Below, one piece after another: positions 46,343-57,594 of a stretch of DNA of 64,000 bases (within the stretch, counting starts at the first letter, position 1; the number at the start of each line of letters is the position of its first letter). The position numbers were made by a program, and so were the translations under genes. Source of the stretch: Arcuatula senhousia (lineage: Eukaryota > Mollusca > Bivalvia > Mytilida > Mytilidae); contig OZ020307.1 in the NCBI GenBank assembly GCA_963971305.1, positions 9,189,501-9,253,500 on the forward strand, in the 5' to 3' direction. The notes under the pieces were generated by a model. It saw only the letters and a list, made by a program, of their open reading frames with translations, searched no databases and was not told where the DNA came from.

Positions 46343-47177
46343 GTAATACAGATAACATAGAATACAGTTTTTTTTACAATTTGGAATTAAGGCACTCTCA
46401 AATATCGCCTGTACATTGGTTCGACAAACAAAATTTCAAACACTCCCCCCAAAAATACCAATTTTTACCATCAAACACCCCCCCCCACAGGCGTTTGGGT
46501 TCAGGATTTTTTTTTCATTAATAACATGTATATAAAAATTTTCATACTCGTCTATATACTATTTCCACGTGGAAATAGTATATAGACGAGTATGAATTTT
46601 TTTATATACACGTTATTAATAAACAAAATAATCCTGAACCCAAACGCCTGTGACCCCCCCCCACAAAAAAAATAAATTATGGAGTACCCCCTAGGGTCGA
46701 TATATTGGAGTTTGGAGCGGATGCCAATAAGATACACGAATAAGATGCCTACTACAACTGATTCTGGCTCTATTCGTAGCGAAACGTCATGGGACAGTTT
46801 ACCCGAAACGTTTCAAACAGGTCCGCAGCAACGCTAAGCTACTGGGTACAAGTGTACCAAAGAATTCCAAAAACCCTTATTAAGTTGGGTCAGGTTGTTT
46901 AGTCCACAGAGTGACTTGGTATGTTTATCCCCAGGTAATTGAATGGGGTAGCCTTGAAAGCCGATATCGTCAATTTATAATGCTGAAAACCTGACCGAGT
47001 ATCAGTCGGAACTAAAAAAACTAACGCAAATAGGTTTATCTCATATTATAACAGTTCTTTTTGTTGAATGCTTTAACGAAACTTATATAGTGTTTGTTTT
47101 ATAAACATGTTTGTGCAAGCACAAACTATTAAAACGGCTTTCTGTTGCATTTTGTTTTGACTAATGATAATTTTCAG
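46343..47177 (+). other. VAMP-like gene intron with a foldback MITE and a repeat C remnant
   Basis: The intron between the SNARE exon and terminal exon A contains the hairpin element at 46486-46652 and a diverged repeat C copy at about 46800-47000 (CCGCAGCAACGCTAAGC, GCTGAAAACCTGACC). Confidence 0.8.
46486..46652. mobile_element. Foldback MITE, short deletion derivative (167 bp, near-perfect palindrome)
   Basis: The ends match the 30.3-kb element (CACAGGCGTTTGGGTTCAGG). The two 83-bp arms meet at CACGTG (46566-46571) with no loop. Each arm carries the same arm-specific differences as the corresponding arm of the long copy: a nine-T run and ATGTAT on the left, and TTATTTTG and GTGTAT on the right as read inverted. 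It must therefore have arisen from such a copy by central deletion. It sits in a poly-C stretch that provides 7 of 8 matching flanking bases. Confidence 0.9.
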
Positions 47178-47339
47178 ACACAAGAATTTAAGCAGTTAGC
47201 TGTAAAGACACACAGAAAAGCCAAGAGAAAGTCCAGACGATTAACTTTTATTTTTGTTGGCATCATTGTTGGAGCTTTACTTCTTATTATTCTGATTTTA
47301 ACTCTGTATTTTACTGGTGTAATGAGCGAAGACACTTAG
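47178..47339 (+). CDS. VAMP-like gene, alternative terminal exon A
   Basis: Behind the acceptor GATAATTTTCAG, 53 codons complete the SNARE helix (Gln-Glu-Phe-Lys-Gln-Leu-Ala-Val-Lys). They continue with a basic juxtamembrane segment (Lys-Ala-Lys-Arg-Lys-Ser-Arg-Arg), a membrane segment of about 24 residues (exon residues 22-45) and a seven-residue luminal end, Gly-Val-Met-Ser-Glu-Asp-Thr. It joins the SNARE exon in phase 0. The stop is followed 70 bp later by AATAAA. The Trp-Trp pair common before the VAMP2 and VAMP8 anchors is absent. Confidence 0.9.
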   Translation, partial: TQEFKQLAVKTHRKAKRKSRRLTFIFVGIIVGALLLIILILTLYFTGVMSEDT

Positions 47340-47409
47340 TGAAGCCTACAAGTGGTGTCTTGGGGAATATGTTGATTGTGGCATTACAATATCCAGAATA
47401 CTCAAAGTC

Positions 47410-47415
47410 AATAAA
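47410..47415 (+). terminator. Poly(A) signal for exon A
   Basis: AATAAA lies 71 bases after the exon A stop and is followed by a T/G-rich stretch (CTTTGATTGCTTTGTG). Confidence 0.65.
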
Positions 47416-48521
47416 CTTTGATTGCTTTGTGAAAAAGCTCTTTGCATCTTAACTTTGACAGTACAGGGTTAAATAATTGAGAAAATTATCTCTTTTAGGT
47501 TATGGCATTTGATAAGTACAAGTACTTGTACTCAAAATCATAGATCTATCTGCCTGTGGTCAAAATTGAATAAATAGACAAATGACTAAATTCTTTGGTC
47601 AACTTCTAAAATTTGTTGTTCCAAAATGCTTTTTTCTCTTATCAGTTGTTTAATAATACTTCCTTTTTAGTGTACAAAGTGATAAAAATTTATGCCGTCA
47701 TAGGGGGTAACCGGTTTCTCCAGGCATTTGGGGTAAAGGTCTAGGTAAATCATTGTAAATGCATATTGATTCATCGATTCTCGACCCGAAATGTCAGATC
47801 CAAGTGTCCATAATACAAGTTTTTTTGCATTATTTACTGTTACATGTACTTAACAATCATTTTTGTTATATTGGTAACCATTTACTGAAACATTGTACAA
47901 GGACCTAATTGAGATACACATTCCTGGTTACATGCTTCATTTTATGTTACATGCTATTAATGTGTTTATACATGTTATATGGATGTGCCACTTAATTACA
48001 TGGCTTTATTTATACAATGTAATTATTTGTGTCATAGACCTGTATACATATAAGAATATAAGGTCTTAGTCTGTAAAATTGAACCTTCAATGATAAAAGT
48101 TTGTATTGTGAAGTGCTGCTTTTTGTGAGAAAGAAAATGTGTACTTCTAAAATTTTCTATTTTGTTACTTTTGTTCAACTGTATGGCCAGGGTCAACACT
48201 GATTTTGATTTCAAAAAATATTTTATTCTCTGAACATGTCTAGTCTTCCATTTGCAACTGTTTATCCATATTCATGCCTTATCATTTATTAATTATATAA
48301 CTTAATTAGTATAAATATATATGTATTGTAAATATACTTTATTTCATAATTCTATAACTCTTTCCTTTGAACTGTCAAATTCTTCCTTTTTATCTGAAAA
48401 ATCCTAATATTTGTCTTTTGCTATTAATTTTCCCTCCACATTTGCTGTGTTTTTTTTTTCTTTTTGAACATTTGAGTTTTATCATCCCATTTCATTTACT
48501 TTGTTATTACCTTTATTTCAG
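47416..48521 (+). other. Interval between the alternative terminal exons
   Basis: This is AT-rich sequence with no dispersed repeat family recognised. It would be 3' flank for isoform A and intron for isoform B. A pyrimidine-rich tract (CTGTGTTTTTTTTTTC and CCTTTATTTCAG) precedes exon B. Confidence 0.6.
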
Positions 48522-48734
48522 ACCACAGAATTTAAACAATTGGCAATAAAGGCACACACACAAGCTAAGAGAAAATCTAGATGTTGTACATACATACTTT
48601 ATGGGACAGTGGTAGTGACTTTTATTGTTGTCTTGTTTTTAATTTTATATGCGGCTGGTGCTTTCAGTGGAGACGATGGTAATGCAGAATCCAATAATGA
48701 ACAGATAAAAAACAATACACAATCATATTTATAG
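48522..48734 (+). CDS. VAMP-like gene, alternative terminal exon B
   Basis: The 70 codons begin in the same phase as exon A and are clearly homologous to it (Thr-Glu-Phe-Lys-Gln-Leu-Ala-Ile-Lys-Ala-His, Ala-Lys-Arg-Lys-Ser-Arg). A Cys-Cys pair at exon residues 21-22 stands just before the membrane segment (residues 24-45). The end of the anchor, Ala-Gly-Ala-Phe-Ser, resembles the end of vertebrate VAMP8. Unlike exon A it has a luminal extension of about 20 polar residues with an Asn-Asn-Thr glycosylation sequon near the C-terminus. The product with the SNARE exon is about 129 residues plus the missing start. Confidence 0.9.
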   Translation, partial: TTEFKQLAIKAHTQAKRKSRCCTYILYGTVVVTFIVVLFLILYAAGAFSGDDGNAESNNEQIKNNTQSYL

Positions 48735-49378
48735 CATTAATAAATAAATAAATTATAGCAACAGATCAGGTCATTTTGCTGGAAAGTGGCTCAGGCTGCT
48801 CTTTTTTGTTAATTTGAGGAAGAGGAGTTGATTTGCCAGGTCATATTCAAAAAGAAATTTGTAAAGGGTGAGAATCCCTTTGGATTACATGTGGAAAGAG
48901 ATGAAAACACGCATTTATTTTTTTTGGAACTTGATACTGAACATTTGAAGAAAAAAGTTATACAGATCCAGACGGTATCCTTTTTCTTTTCTTTTTCATG
49001 ATTTATCTCCCCTGTTTAGTTCTTTAGAGCTAGTCATCACAGTGGTATAATTGTATTGTACTTTGTATGACATGTATGTTTATGGGTACAATCTTGTTTA
49101 GTATTGTTAATTGGAAATAAAGGTTGTATTTTGCACTTGAATAAGTTGTATTGTTATTTGTTGTAAAGTTAATGCAATATTATATAAGCCATTATACATG
49201 TACTTGTATATGCCTTTTAAAAATTGTGATCCCTATTTTTTTATAATGTATTTTATGTGTTCACATTGCATGTCAAGAATGCTATAATTTACTATATATT
49301 GTGATTAAAATGCATATTGTACATGTTGTATTTGGTCCCATTTTAATGTAATAAATCATTTAATACCAGATTCATGTT
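48735..49378 (+). other. 3' UTR of exon B with several poly(A) signals
   Basis: AATAAATAAATAAA follows the stop at about 48741. Better placed signals are AATAAA at 49116-49121, followed by GGTTGTATTTTG, and at 49350-49355. No repeats are present. Confidence 0.65.
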
Positions 49379-52300
49379 TATTATTCACTGATTATGGCTT
49401 TGTTTACTTCAAAGATGTTTGATCCTCTACAATCAAAGACAGGGCAACATTACAACAGTGTGAATGACAACAACTTAACAAACAATACAAGCTGTGATAG
49501 GAATTCAACAAGGACTACAAACTATTTAAATATATTTATTGCTTTGTAAAGAAACCATAAGGTTTATAAAATATAACAATTGCCCACATATTTCTGTAAC
49601 ATTGTTGATTAAAACTTTTGTAAGGTTTTTATTTGAAACAACATTTTTAGTTGATCTGCATAAACATTTAAAACTCCATATATTTATATTTCTTTTTCAT
49701 TTACTAAAATTCCAATGTTTTAAAGTTTCTGATTTTTTTTTTCTACTTCAAACTTCATTTTTATATTATTTTGTTTTTTTCTCTTTACCTTTAATATCAA
49801 AAACCAGAAAACAACATGACTGTCATAAACTGACTTGGTCCCAAATTCTAAAAATACTTATTTTTTATATACAGTTCAATTATTTACAGATAAATATAAT
49901 AGTATGTATAATATATAATAAAAATATAATAAAAACCCAACAACTTGATCAAAAATACATCATCTTGAACATATTTTGAATGGCACAACCACATAAACAA
50001 ATAATTGAATACATATGAAAATATGACGGACAAATAAGATTATGAAGACAATATTTCTGAATTCCACATGTAGGAGTGGAAATTGATGTCACAAATTGAA
50101 GATGAGGAAACATGAAAATTGGACATACCACACTATAGTTTTCATTTACATGTATGAAAGGTAAAATAGTTCATGTGTTAAACTTCTACTTATATTGTAC
50201 ATGTACATGTATACATTTTTTTCTTTGTATTGGAGCAAATCAATCATGAGACATTCTAGAAAGCAATAATACATAAAGTACATAATAATGTTAATATTTA
50301 TATTGCAAAGAGGCTAAAAATCCATATAACTAACACAACCATATTATATGATAATATATTCATAAAAGTAATCAAATTCACTTTCCTTATATTGGTTTTG
50401 ATATAATATTAAATAAAAGTTTTTCATAAAAAATCAAAAGTAAGCCATTGATATGATTTTTGACACAAGAAATGAGATCGTAATAATAATTCTAACAAAA
50501 AAAAAACATTGCACCAAAACTTTAATCTTTAGAAGCACTGACACATTGATACTAATGATACTGTTTGGTACAACCATAGCAATAAGAATGAAAGTAATTT
50601 ATTTTACATTAGCTAGGGTATAAACACATTAAAATATTAGCCTTGGATTGTAGTATTCTGTAAACCAGGCATATTTCATTCCTAAAGGTATGGAAAAAGG
50701 TTCGAAATTGACAACAAAACCCTTTGTCTTAACCGTGCTTGCTCTTTTCATTTAAAACTATACTGACGTGATTGTTATCACAATAGACATTGGTCCTTTC
50801 ACTTAAAATACTGAAAGCTTATTATACATAATTCTTCTACTGACACTAAAAAGATAGAGCTACAAAAATAAAAACACTAATGATTGATGATTTAGACTCA
50901 ACTAATAGGTGTAGAAATATGAACATAATGTAGCATGTCATCTTATGGGAAACTTTTTTATATAATTGATTAGGAAACATTGAGGGAGGGGCAGACAGGA
51001 TGTTAAAATAACAAGAATATGTCTAAAAGATATAATGTCCCATCTCACAACATTTGGGACAAATGGAAGAACATACCATAAAACACTGCATTCCCCCTAC
51101 TTTTGTAGATTGGGCATAAAAAGTGGGTATTGCATAGTGAGGCAGGATATAAGATCAAAATCATTTTCTTTCTTGGTATGCTTTCCTGTGATTTACACTT
51201 AAATGAAAATTGATCACCTGCTGAGTTTATCAGCCCATCACAATTATTCTTAATTTTATGTCCTGACAGTGCTTTCATAATAAATTATAAATAAAATAGA
51301 CAAAACTCTAATCAATTAAATACTTCTTGTAAATGTGAGACTATGGTACTATATTGAGTACTTATTTTACTTAATACCAATGGAGAATACATATTATTTA
51401 CATGTTGTAAAAAAATAATCCCAAATAAGGGAGAGAAAATAATAGAGAAAGCACTTAAGCATACTGGTTCAAGTAAACACCAAAAATTACTTAATTTAAT
51501 TCTAAAAAATGTTTAACAACAGTGAAATCAGTTACATCTATATTCTGTACATTTGCCCTAAAAATTCAAACAAGATTTAAAGTTTTTAAAATATTGAAAA
51601 AAAACCCAATATTTTGTTAATACAATCTTCATAAAAATACATAATATCACCTACATATATCTACTATATAAAATTCTATTATCACAGTTAGATATAATAT
51701 ACAACTTAAATACTTATATAATATGATGTACCCTGCCTGTTGTACCAGCAATTTTTAATCAGATAGGCCTGAGCAAAAAGGATAGAATTATTTGTATGTA
51801 TTATAAAAAATAAATTTAAACTTTAAAAAATCCACTTGCCAATTTTATACTTTTTTTAACTTTTTTAAATACAATGAAGAGCAAGAAATTATGTGAGCAA
51901 ACTCACAAAAGGATAACCCTGCAATTATATTGAACTTTATATTGAAAAATCTGAAGTAAAATTATCTCCCCTTAAAGATCTCTAACAGCAATGAAAATTC
52001 TTCATTCACCATCTCCATATGATGTTCCTACTTTATGTAAAGAATAATCAAGAGGTTTAGAGGTGTGCTTTATAGATTTTTGAACAGACAGACAAGGCAA
52101 TTCCTTTATGCCCCTAAGCTTGGTTTGCAGGGGTATAAAAGCTTATCTATTATTTATAAACCAACATTCAAACATTGAAAAAACTTTTTAAACCTGAGGC
52201 AGACATAATAAAAGTAATTCTGAAGGAAAACATATGCAAAATGTATCACAATTAACCCAGCTTTAATCTGATCCTAGATTGAACCATTAAATCTTACAAT

Positions 52301-52485
52301 ATATGAGTACATTTACAGACAAAGGGACAGCTAGGTACACGTAACCAGTGGTAAATACAGGCATCTTTAACATTCATATAATATAGAACCCTTCATGGTA
52401 ACTCTCGTATCACAATGGTGTGTCTATGTCTTCTGAAGTTATGTTGATCATTAGTACCGGTAGACTGGACACTCCTTCTGTCAAA
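49379..52485 (-). other. Presumed 3' UTR of the convergent minus-strand gene
   Basis: Directly after the stop at 52486 the minus strand continues for about 3 kb without any dispersed repeat, unlike most of the window. Minus-strand AATAAA signals (TTTATT on plus) occur at about 49378 and 49529. A long UTR is inferred from the lack of repeats and the position of the stop. The open frames of 60-146 codons here are AT-rich chance frames. Confidence 0.45.
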
Positions 52486-52549
52486 TCATCTTGGCATATC
52501 TATACATTGCTTCAAAGAGGGATAGAGTCTACAGTGGATTGTTCGAAAC
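52486..52549 (-). CDS. Unidentified minus-strand gene, terminal exon
   Basis: The acceptor GTCTTTTAG opens 64 nt in the phase left by the 57524 exon. They read Arg-Phe-Arg-Thr-Ile-His-Cys-Arg-Leu-Tyr and end Asp-Met-Pro-Arg-TGA (52488-52486). A different phase would end sooner with Phe-Glu-Gln-Ser-Thr-Val-Asp-Ser-Ile-Pro-Leu, which also looks protein-like and would be right if an exon is missing between. The choice here rests on phase alone. Confidence 0.45.
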
Positions 52550-52747
52550 CTAAAAGACAAATTTGAAGATATCTTGTAAAATACTAGTTTCTACAATTGG
52601 ATTTCAAGATATCTAAGAAATGAATAAATAACATTATAAAATGTGACACACACTGTGTAACCTACTTCAGAGATTATAATTTTCAATCAATTAATGAATC
52701 TTTATTTCCCAAATGGAGCCCCAACATATCGCAAGAGTTGACACTAA

Positions 52748-53828
52748 AGTATGTCTCACCTGTCGGCTCCATCACAGAACTCATTGAAGGTCTAGCTGGG
52801 CCTTCAGAAAAGTAAAGGTCAAGGTCATGTGACAGATGACAGAATTCCATTTAACCATCACACAAGTGTGGCTACTAAAAGTTTGTCTCGCCTGCCAGCA
52901 CCATCACTAAATTCAACTACCTAAGCTTTCATTTCTTGATATAAACAGAAAAAGTGTCTGTATACCCAATATCAGATGCCTAGCTATTATACTAATCAAG
53001 CAATCCATTGTCCACACAAGTATTAAAAAAGTTTTCTACCTGAAAAAAGACCTAAGTTCACAGAGTAACTTGAGCGTAAAAATGGGGTCATGGTCACATG
53101 GCATGGTGACAATTGCGTTAACGTTAACCTCAACTGTCTGTATACCCAATATCAGATGCCTAGCTATTATAATTTTCCAGCATTTCATCGTCCACAAAAG
53201 TCTTACAAAAAAGTTTTTCAGTCTGAAAAGACCTAAGTCCACAGAGTCACTAGGGTCAGGGTCACGCAGCATGGTGACAGTTGCGTAGACCATATCCTCA
53301 ACTGTCTGTTTACCTAATATCAGATGCCTAGCTATTATACTTTTCCAGCAATTCATCGTCCAATAAAGTCTTACAAAAAAGTTTACAGCCTAAAAAAAGA
53401 CCTTAGTTCACAGAGTCACTGGAGCGTGAAAATGGGGTCAGGGTCACATGGCATGATGACAGTTGCGTAGACCAGAACCTGAACTCACTGTATACCAAAT
53501 ATCAGATGCCTAGCTATTATACTTTTCCAGCAATTTATCGTCCACAAAAGTCTTACAAAAAAGTTTACGGCCTGAAAAAAGACATAAGTTCACAGAGTCA
53601 TTGGAGCGTGAAAATGGGGTCAGGGTCACATGGCATGGTGACAGTTGCGTAGACCATAACCTGAACTGTCTGTATACCAAATATCAGATGCCTAGCTATT
53701 ATACTTTTCAAGCAATTCATTGTCCACAAAAGTCTTACAAAAAAGTTTATGCTGCCGCAGTCCCCGCCGCCGGAAAGTAATACCTATGTCTCGGCTTCCG
53801 CGACCATTCGTCACAGGCGAGACAAAAA
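52748..53828 (+). mobile_element. Family B MITE-like element, copy 2, internally amplified
   Basis: The left end is GTATGTCTCACCTGTCGG and the right end is CGTCACAGGCGAGACAAAAA, with inverted GTCTCRCCTG/CAGGCGAGAC. The interior has five units of about 170-190 bp: ATATCAGATGCCTAGCTATTA, TCTTACAAAAAAGTTT, AATGGGGTCAGGGTCAC, GTGACAGTTGCGTAGACC. The 106-codon minus frame is an artefact. Confidence 0.75.
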
Positions 53829-56800
53829 ATTCTGAAGTGTGTTCTAGATACCATAGTTATTGAGAAACAATGAAAAAAGACCAACATTCACTAAGTCATT
53901 CAACTATGAAAATGGGGTCAAGGTCACATTACATGGTGATGTCAGTTGTGTATACCATAATCCCTAAAACATCAGATGCCTTGCTATAATATTATACTTT
54001 TCACCTAACTCATTTTCCACCCAAAAATTATCTACATTCACAGAAGTCATTGAACTGTGAAAATGTGGTCAGGGTCACAAACAAGAGGCTCCCAGGAGCC
54101 TGAATCGCTCACCTGGTCTTGATGTTGACCCTATACTTTTGTAGAGCTAAATGAGCTGAACATTTAAGCAAGCAACAGCTTTTCTCTACCTGCAATAGTT
54201 TTCATTCTATAGGCCAAAAACACCATTTTTCACCTATAAGGGGCCATAACCCCTATAAGGAGTCATCTGACAACTTCGACCCTTGGAGACTTTTGTAGAG
54301 CTAAATGAGCTGAACATTTAAGCAAGCAACAGCTAATCTCTATGTGCAACAGTTTTCATTCTGTAGGCCAAAAACATGAAAAAAACGCTATTTTTCAGGG
54401 ACCATAACCCCTATAAGGGGTTATCTGACAACTTCGACCCTATGGAGACTTTCGTAGAGCTAAATGAGCTGAACATTTAAGCAAGCAACAGCTAATCTTC
54501 TATCTGCAATAGTTTTCATTCTGTAGGCCAAAAACATGAAAAATCTTTATTTTTCAGGGGCCATAACCCCTATAAGGGGTCATCTGACAACTTCGACCCT
54601 ATGGAGAATTTTGTAGAGCTAAATGAGCTGAACATTAAAGCAAGCAACAGCTAATCTCTATCTGCAATTGTTTTCATTCTGTAGGCCAAAAACATGAAAA
54701 ATCGCTATTTTTCAGGGGCCGTAACCCCTATAAGGGGTTATCTGACAACTTCAACCCTATGGAGACTTTTGTAGAGCTAAATGAGCTAAACATTTAAGCA
54801 AGCAACAGCTAATCTCTATCTGCAATAGTTTTCATTCTGTAGGCCAAAAACATGAAAAATGGCTATTTTTCAGGGGCCGTAACCCCTATAAGGGGTCATC
54901 TGACAACTTCAACCCTATGGAGAATTTTGTAAAGCTAAATGAGCTGAACATTTAAGCAAGCAACAGCTAATCTCTATCTGCAATAGTTTTCATTCTGTAG
55001 GACAAAAACATGAAAAATCGCTATTTTTCAGGGGCCGTAACCCCTATAAGGAGTCATCTGACAACTTCGACTCTATGGAGAATTTTGTAGAGCTAAATGA
55101 GCTGAACATTTAAGCAAGCAACAGCTAATCTCTATCTGCAATAGTTTTCATTCTGTAGGCCAAAAACATGAAAAATTGCTATTTTTCAGGGGCCGTAACC
55201 CCTATAAGGAGTCATCTGACAACTTTGACTCTATGGAAAATTTTGTAGAGCTAAATGAGCTGAACATTTAAGCAAGCAACAGCTAATCTCTATCTGCAAT
55301 AGTTTTCATTCTGTAGGACAAAAACATGAAAAATCGCTATTTTTCAGGGGCCTTAACCCCTATAAGGGGTCATCTGACAACTTCGACCCTATGGAGAATT
55401 TTGTAGAGCTCAATGAGCTGAACATTTAAGCAAGCAACAGCTAATCTCTATCTGCAATAGTTTTCATTCTGTAGGCCAAAAACATGAAAAAATGCCATTT
55501 TTCAGGGGCTGTAACCCCTATAAGGGGTTATCTGACAACTTCGATCCTATGGAGACTTTTGTAGAGCTAAATGAGCTAAACATTTAAGCAAGCAACAGCT
55601 AATCTCTATCTGCAATAGTTTTCATTCTGTAGGCCAAAAACATGAAAAATGGCTATTTTTCACCTTTAAGGGGCTGTAACCCCTATAAGGGGTCATCTGA
55701 CAACTTCGACCCTATGGAGACTTTTGTAGAGTTAAATGAGCTGAACATTTAAGCAAGCAACAGCTAATCTCTATCTGCAATAGTTTTCATTCTGTAGGCC
55801 AAAAACATGAAAAAATGCTATTTTTCACCTTTAAGGGGCCGTAACCCCTATAAGGTGTCATCTGCCAACTTTGACCAAATGGAGACTTTTGTAGAGCTTT
55901 TGATGCTGAATCAGTAGCGTGGCCTCAGATTTCCTCTATCTCTTATACTTTTTGATTTATAAGCCAAAAACAGTAGTCTGACCCCCCTAGTCTATTTTTA
56001 GTAACGGCGGCCATGTTTTTTAACGGATTAAAAATCAAAACACAAGTTTGGTGCAGGACACCCTAAGGATCATTCATACCAAGTTTCATTAAATTCTGTT
56101 TGTTAGTTTCAGAGGAGAAGATTTTTGAAAAATTGTTAACAGACGACGACGACAGACGACGACGACGACGACGACAGACGACGACGACGACGGACGCCAA
56201 GTGATGGTAATAGCTCACATGGACCTTCGGTCCAGGTGAGCTAAAAATGGTGTCAGTTGTGTCCCAAAAATCATCTAAGTCCACAGAGTCACTGAACCAT
56301 GATAATTGTGTCAAGGTCACAGGACATGGTGTCAGTTGCATAGACTATATCTCCAGGTGTCTGTATACCAGATATCAAATGCCTAGGTATTATTATACTT
56401 TTTCATTTTCCACAAAAGTCTTACAGAGTTTTTTTTTGGCCCAAAAATCATCTAAGTCAATAGAGTCACTGAACTATGAAAATGGGGTCAGGGTAAAATT
56501 TCATGGCACCAGTTGCATAGACCATAACCTGAAGTCTTTGTATACCAGATATCAGATGCCTAGCAATTATACTTTTCACTTAATTCATTTTCCACATAAG
56601 TCTTACAAAGGTTTTTTTTTTGCCCGAAAAAAAAACAAACAAAACAGTTCACACAGTCACTGAACCATGAAATTGGGGTCAGGGTCAAACAGCATGGTAC
56701 CAGTTGTGTAGACCATAATCCAAACTGTCTGTATACCAAATTTCAGATTCCTAACTATCTTACTTTTCTAGTAATTCATTTTTCACAAAAGTCTTACAAA

Positions 56801-56875
56801 AAAGTTTACGCCGCCGCCGGAAAGTAATACTTATGTCTCGCCTTCAGCAACTAAAGTCACAGGCGAGACAAAAAC
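53829..56875 (+). mobile_element. Family B copy 3, interrupted by a family A element
   Basis: Family B units continue at 53860-54080 and resume at 56248-56875, ending CGCCGCCGCCGGAAAG and CACAGGCGAGACAAAAA. The 2.2 kb between is a family A copy, so family A inserted into an existing family B element. Confidence 0.75.
54081..56247 (+). mobile_element. Family A MITE-like element, copy 3, with about 11 tandem 158-bp units
   Basis: It begins ACAAGAGGCTCCCAGGAGCC and ends TCCAGGTGAGCTAAAAA. The internal unit runs from TAAATGAGCTGAACATTTAAGC through CTATCTGCAATAGTTTTC, GGCCAAAAACATG and CCCCTATAAGGGGTCATCTG. Successive starts of AACATTTAAGC are about 158-159 bp apart (about 54313, 54472, 54631, 54789 and onward). 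Then come the family's unique 3' region, a (GAC)n run at 56143-56190 and the right end. Units are over 90% alike, so the expansion is fairly recent. Confidence 0.85.
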
Positions 56876-57523
56876 TGCCAAAATTTTGAGGTTATCAACA
56901 ATGATCTGAATGCTTCATCCCAAATCATCATCATAAACAAGTTTTAAGCATCTAATTAATCTTAAATCAAAATTTATTAATAACTTAAATCTAAAGTTAT
57001 TGTCAATTAACAGAAGAACAAACAAACTTGTGCTTAACAGGTTTTTGTTAAGAGCTTCTTTAACTTCAATCAGTTGTTAAAAGTAAACCTAAACCTGCTA
57101 AAGTATGGATTACTTTTAACAGCTGATTATAACTAAATAATGTCATAATTCATCCACTATAACTTCCTTGCTTTGTCTTTTCTCTTGAACATTTAAGATT
57201 GATCCTCCAAGTTCGGTCATTTTGTTATTACCTTTATTTACAATGTATCATTCTAAAATTTTATCAAAGTCTGCCACGGCCAGTTTTATAACATCTAAAA
57301 TTTAAGGATTTCTTCATTTTCAAATCTATTAAAGAAATTCCTTTAATATTAGTATTTTGACATAAACATTGTTCTCTCATCAGTAAAGTTGGCCAGTATA
57401 TAACAAATCAAACAGACAAAATTTTCATTGTGGTCTTTTTAAATTGCCAATTCTTTATGTGGGCTGTGCCACATACACTTATCCAACATCTCATTATCTT
57501 CCCAGATTTATACATAACTCTAC
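56876..57523. other. Intron remainder
   Basis: This is AT-rich sequence with a repeat E remnant at about 57420-57510 (GGCTGTGCCACATACACTTATCC). No exon is seen. Confidence 0.5.
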
Positions 57524-57594
57524 CTGGTAGGATCCTCTTCGGGACTATAACCATCCACTTTGACAACATTACTGGCAGAATAGCTGAATGTTAG
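57524..57594 (-). CDS. Unidentified minus-strand gene, penultimate visible exon
   Basis: The acceptor TTTATCTTTACAG and donor ACCAG|GTAGAG bound 71 nt that read Leu-Thr-Phe-Ser-Tyr-Ser-Ala-Ser-Asn-Val-Val-Lys-Val-Asp-Gly-Tyr-Ser-Pro-Glu-Glu and Asp-Pro-Thr. The start phase (0) matches the donor of the 58219 exon and the end phase is 2. Splice signals and composition are both good. The overlapping plus-strand frame at 57588-57785 lacks support. Confidence 0.6.

Noticed and set aside
49539..49979. 146-codon plus-strand frame
   Set aside because: It is extremely AT-rich with Phe/Ile/Leu/Lys composition, has no conserved motif, and lies in the presumed 3' UTR of the opposite-strand gene.
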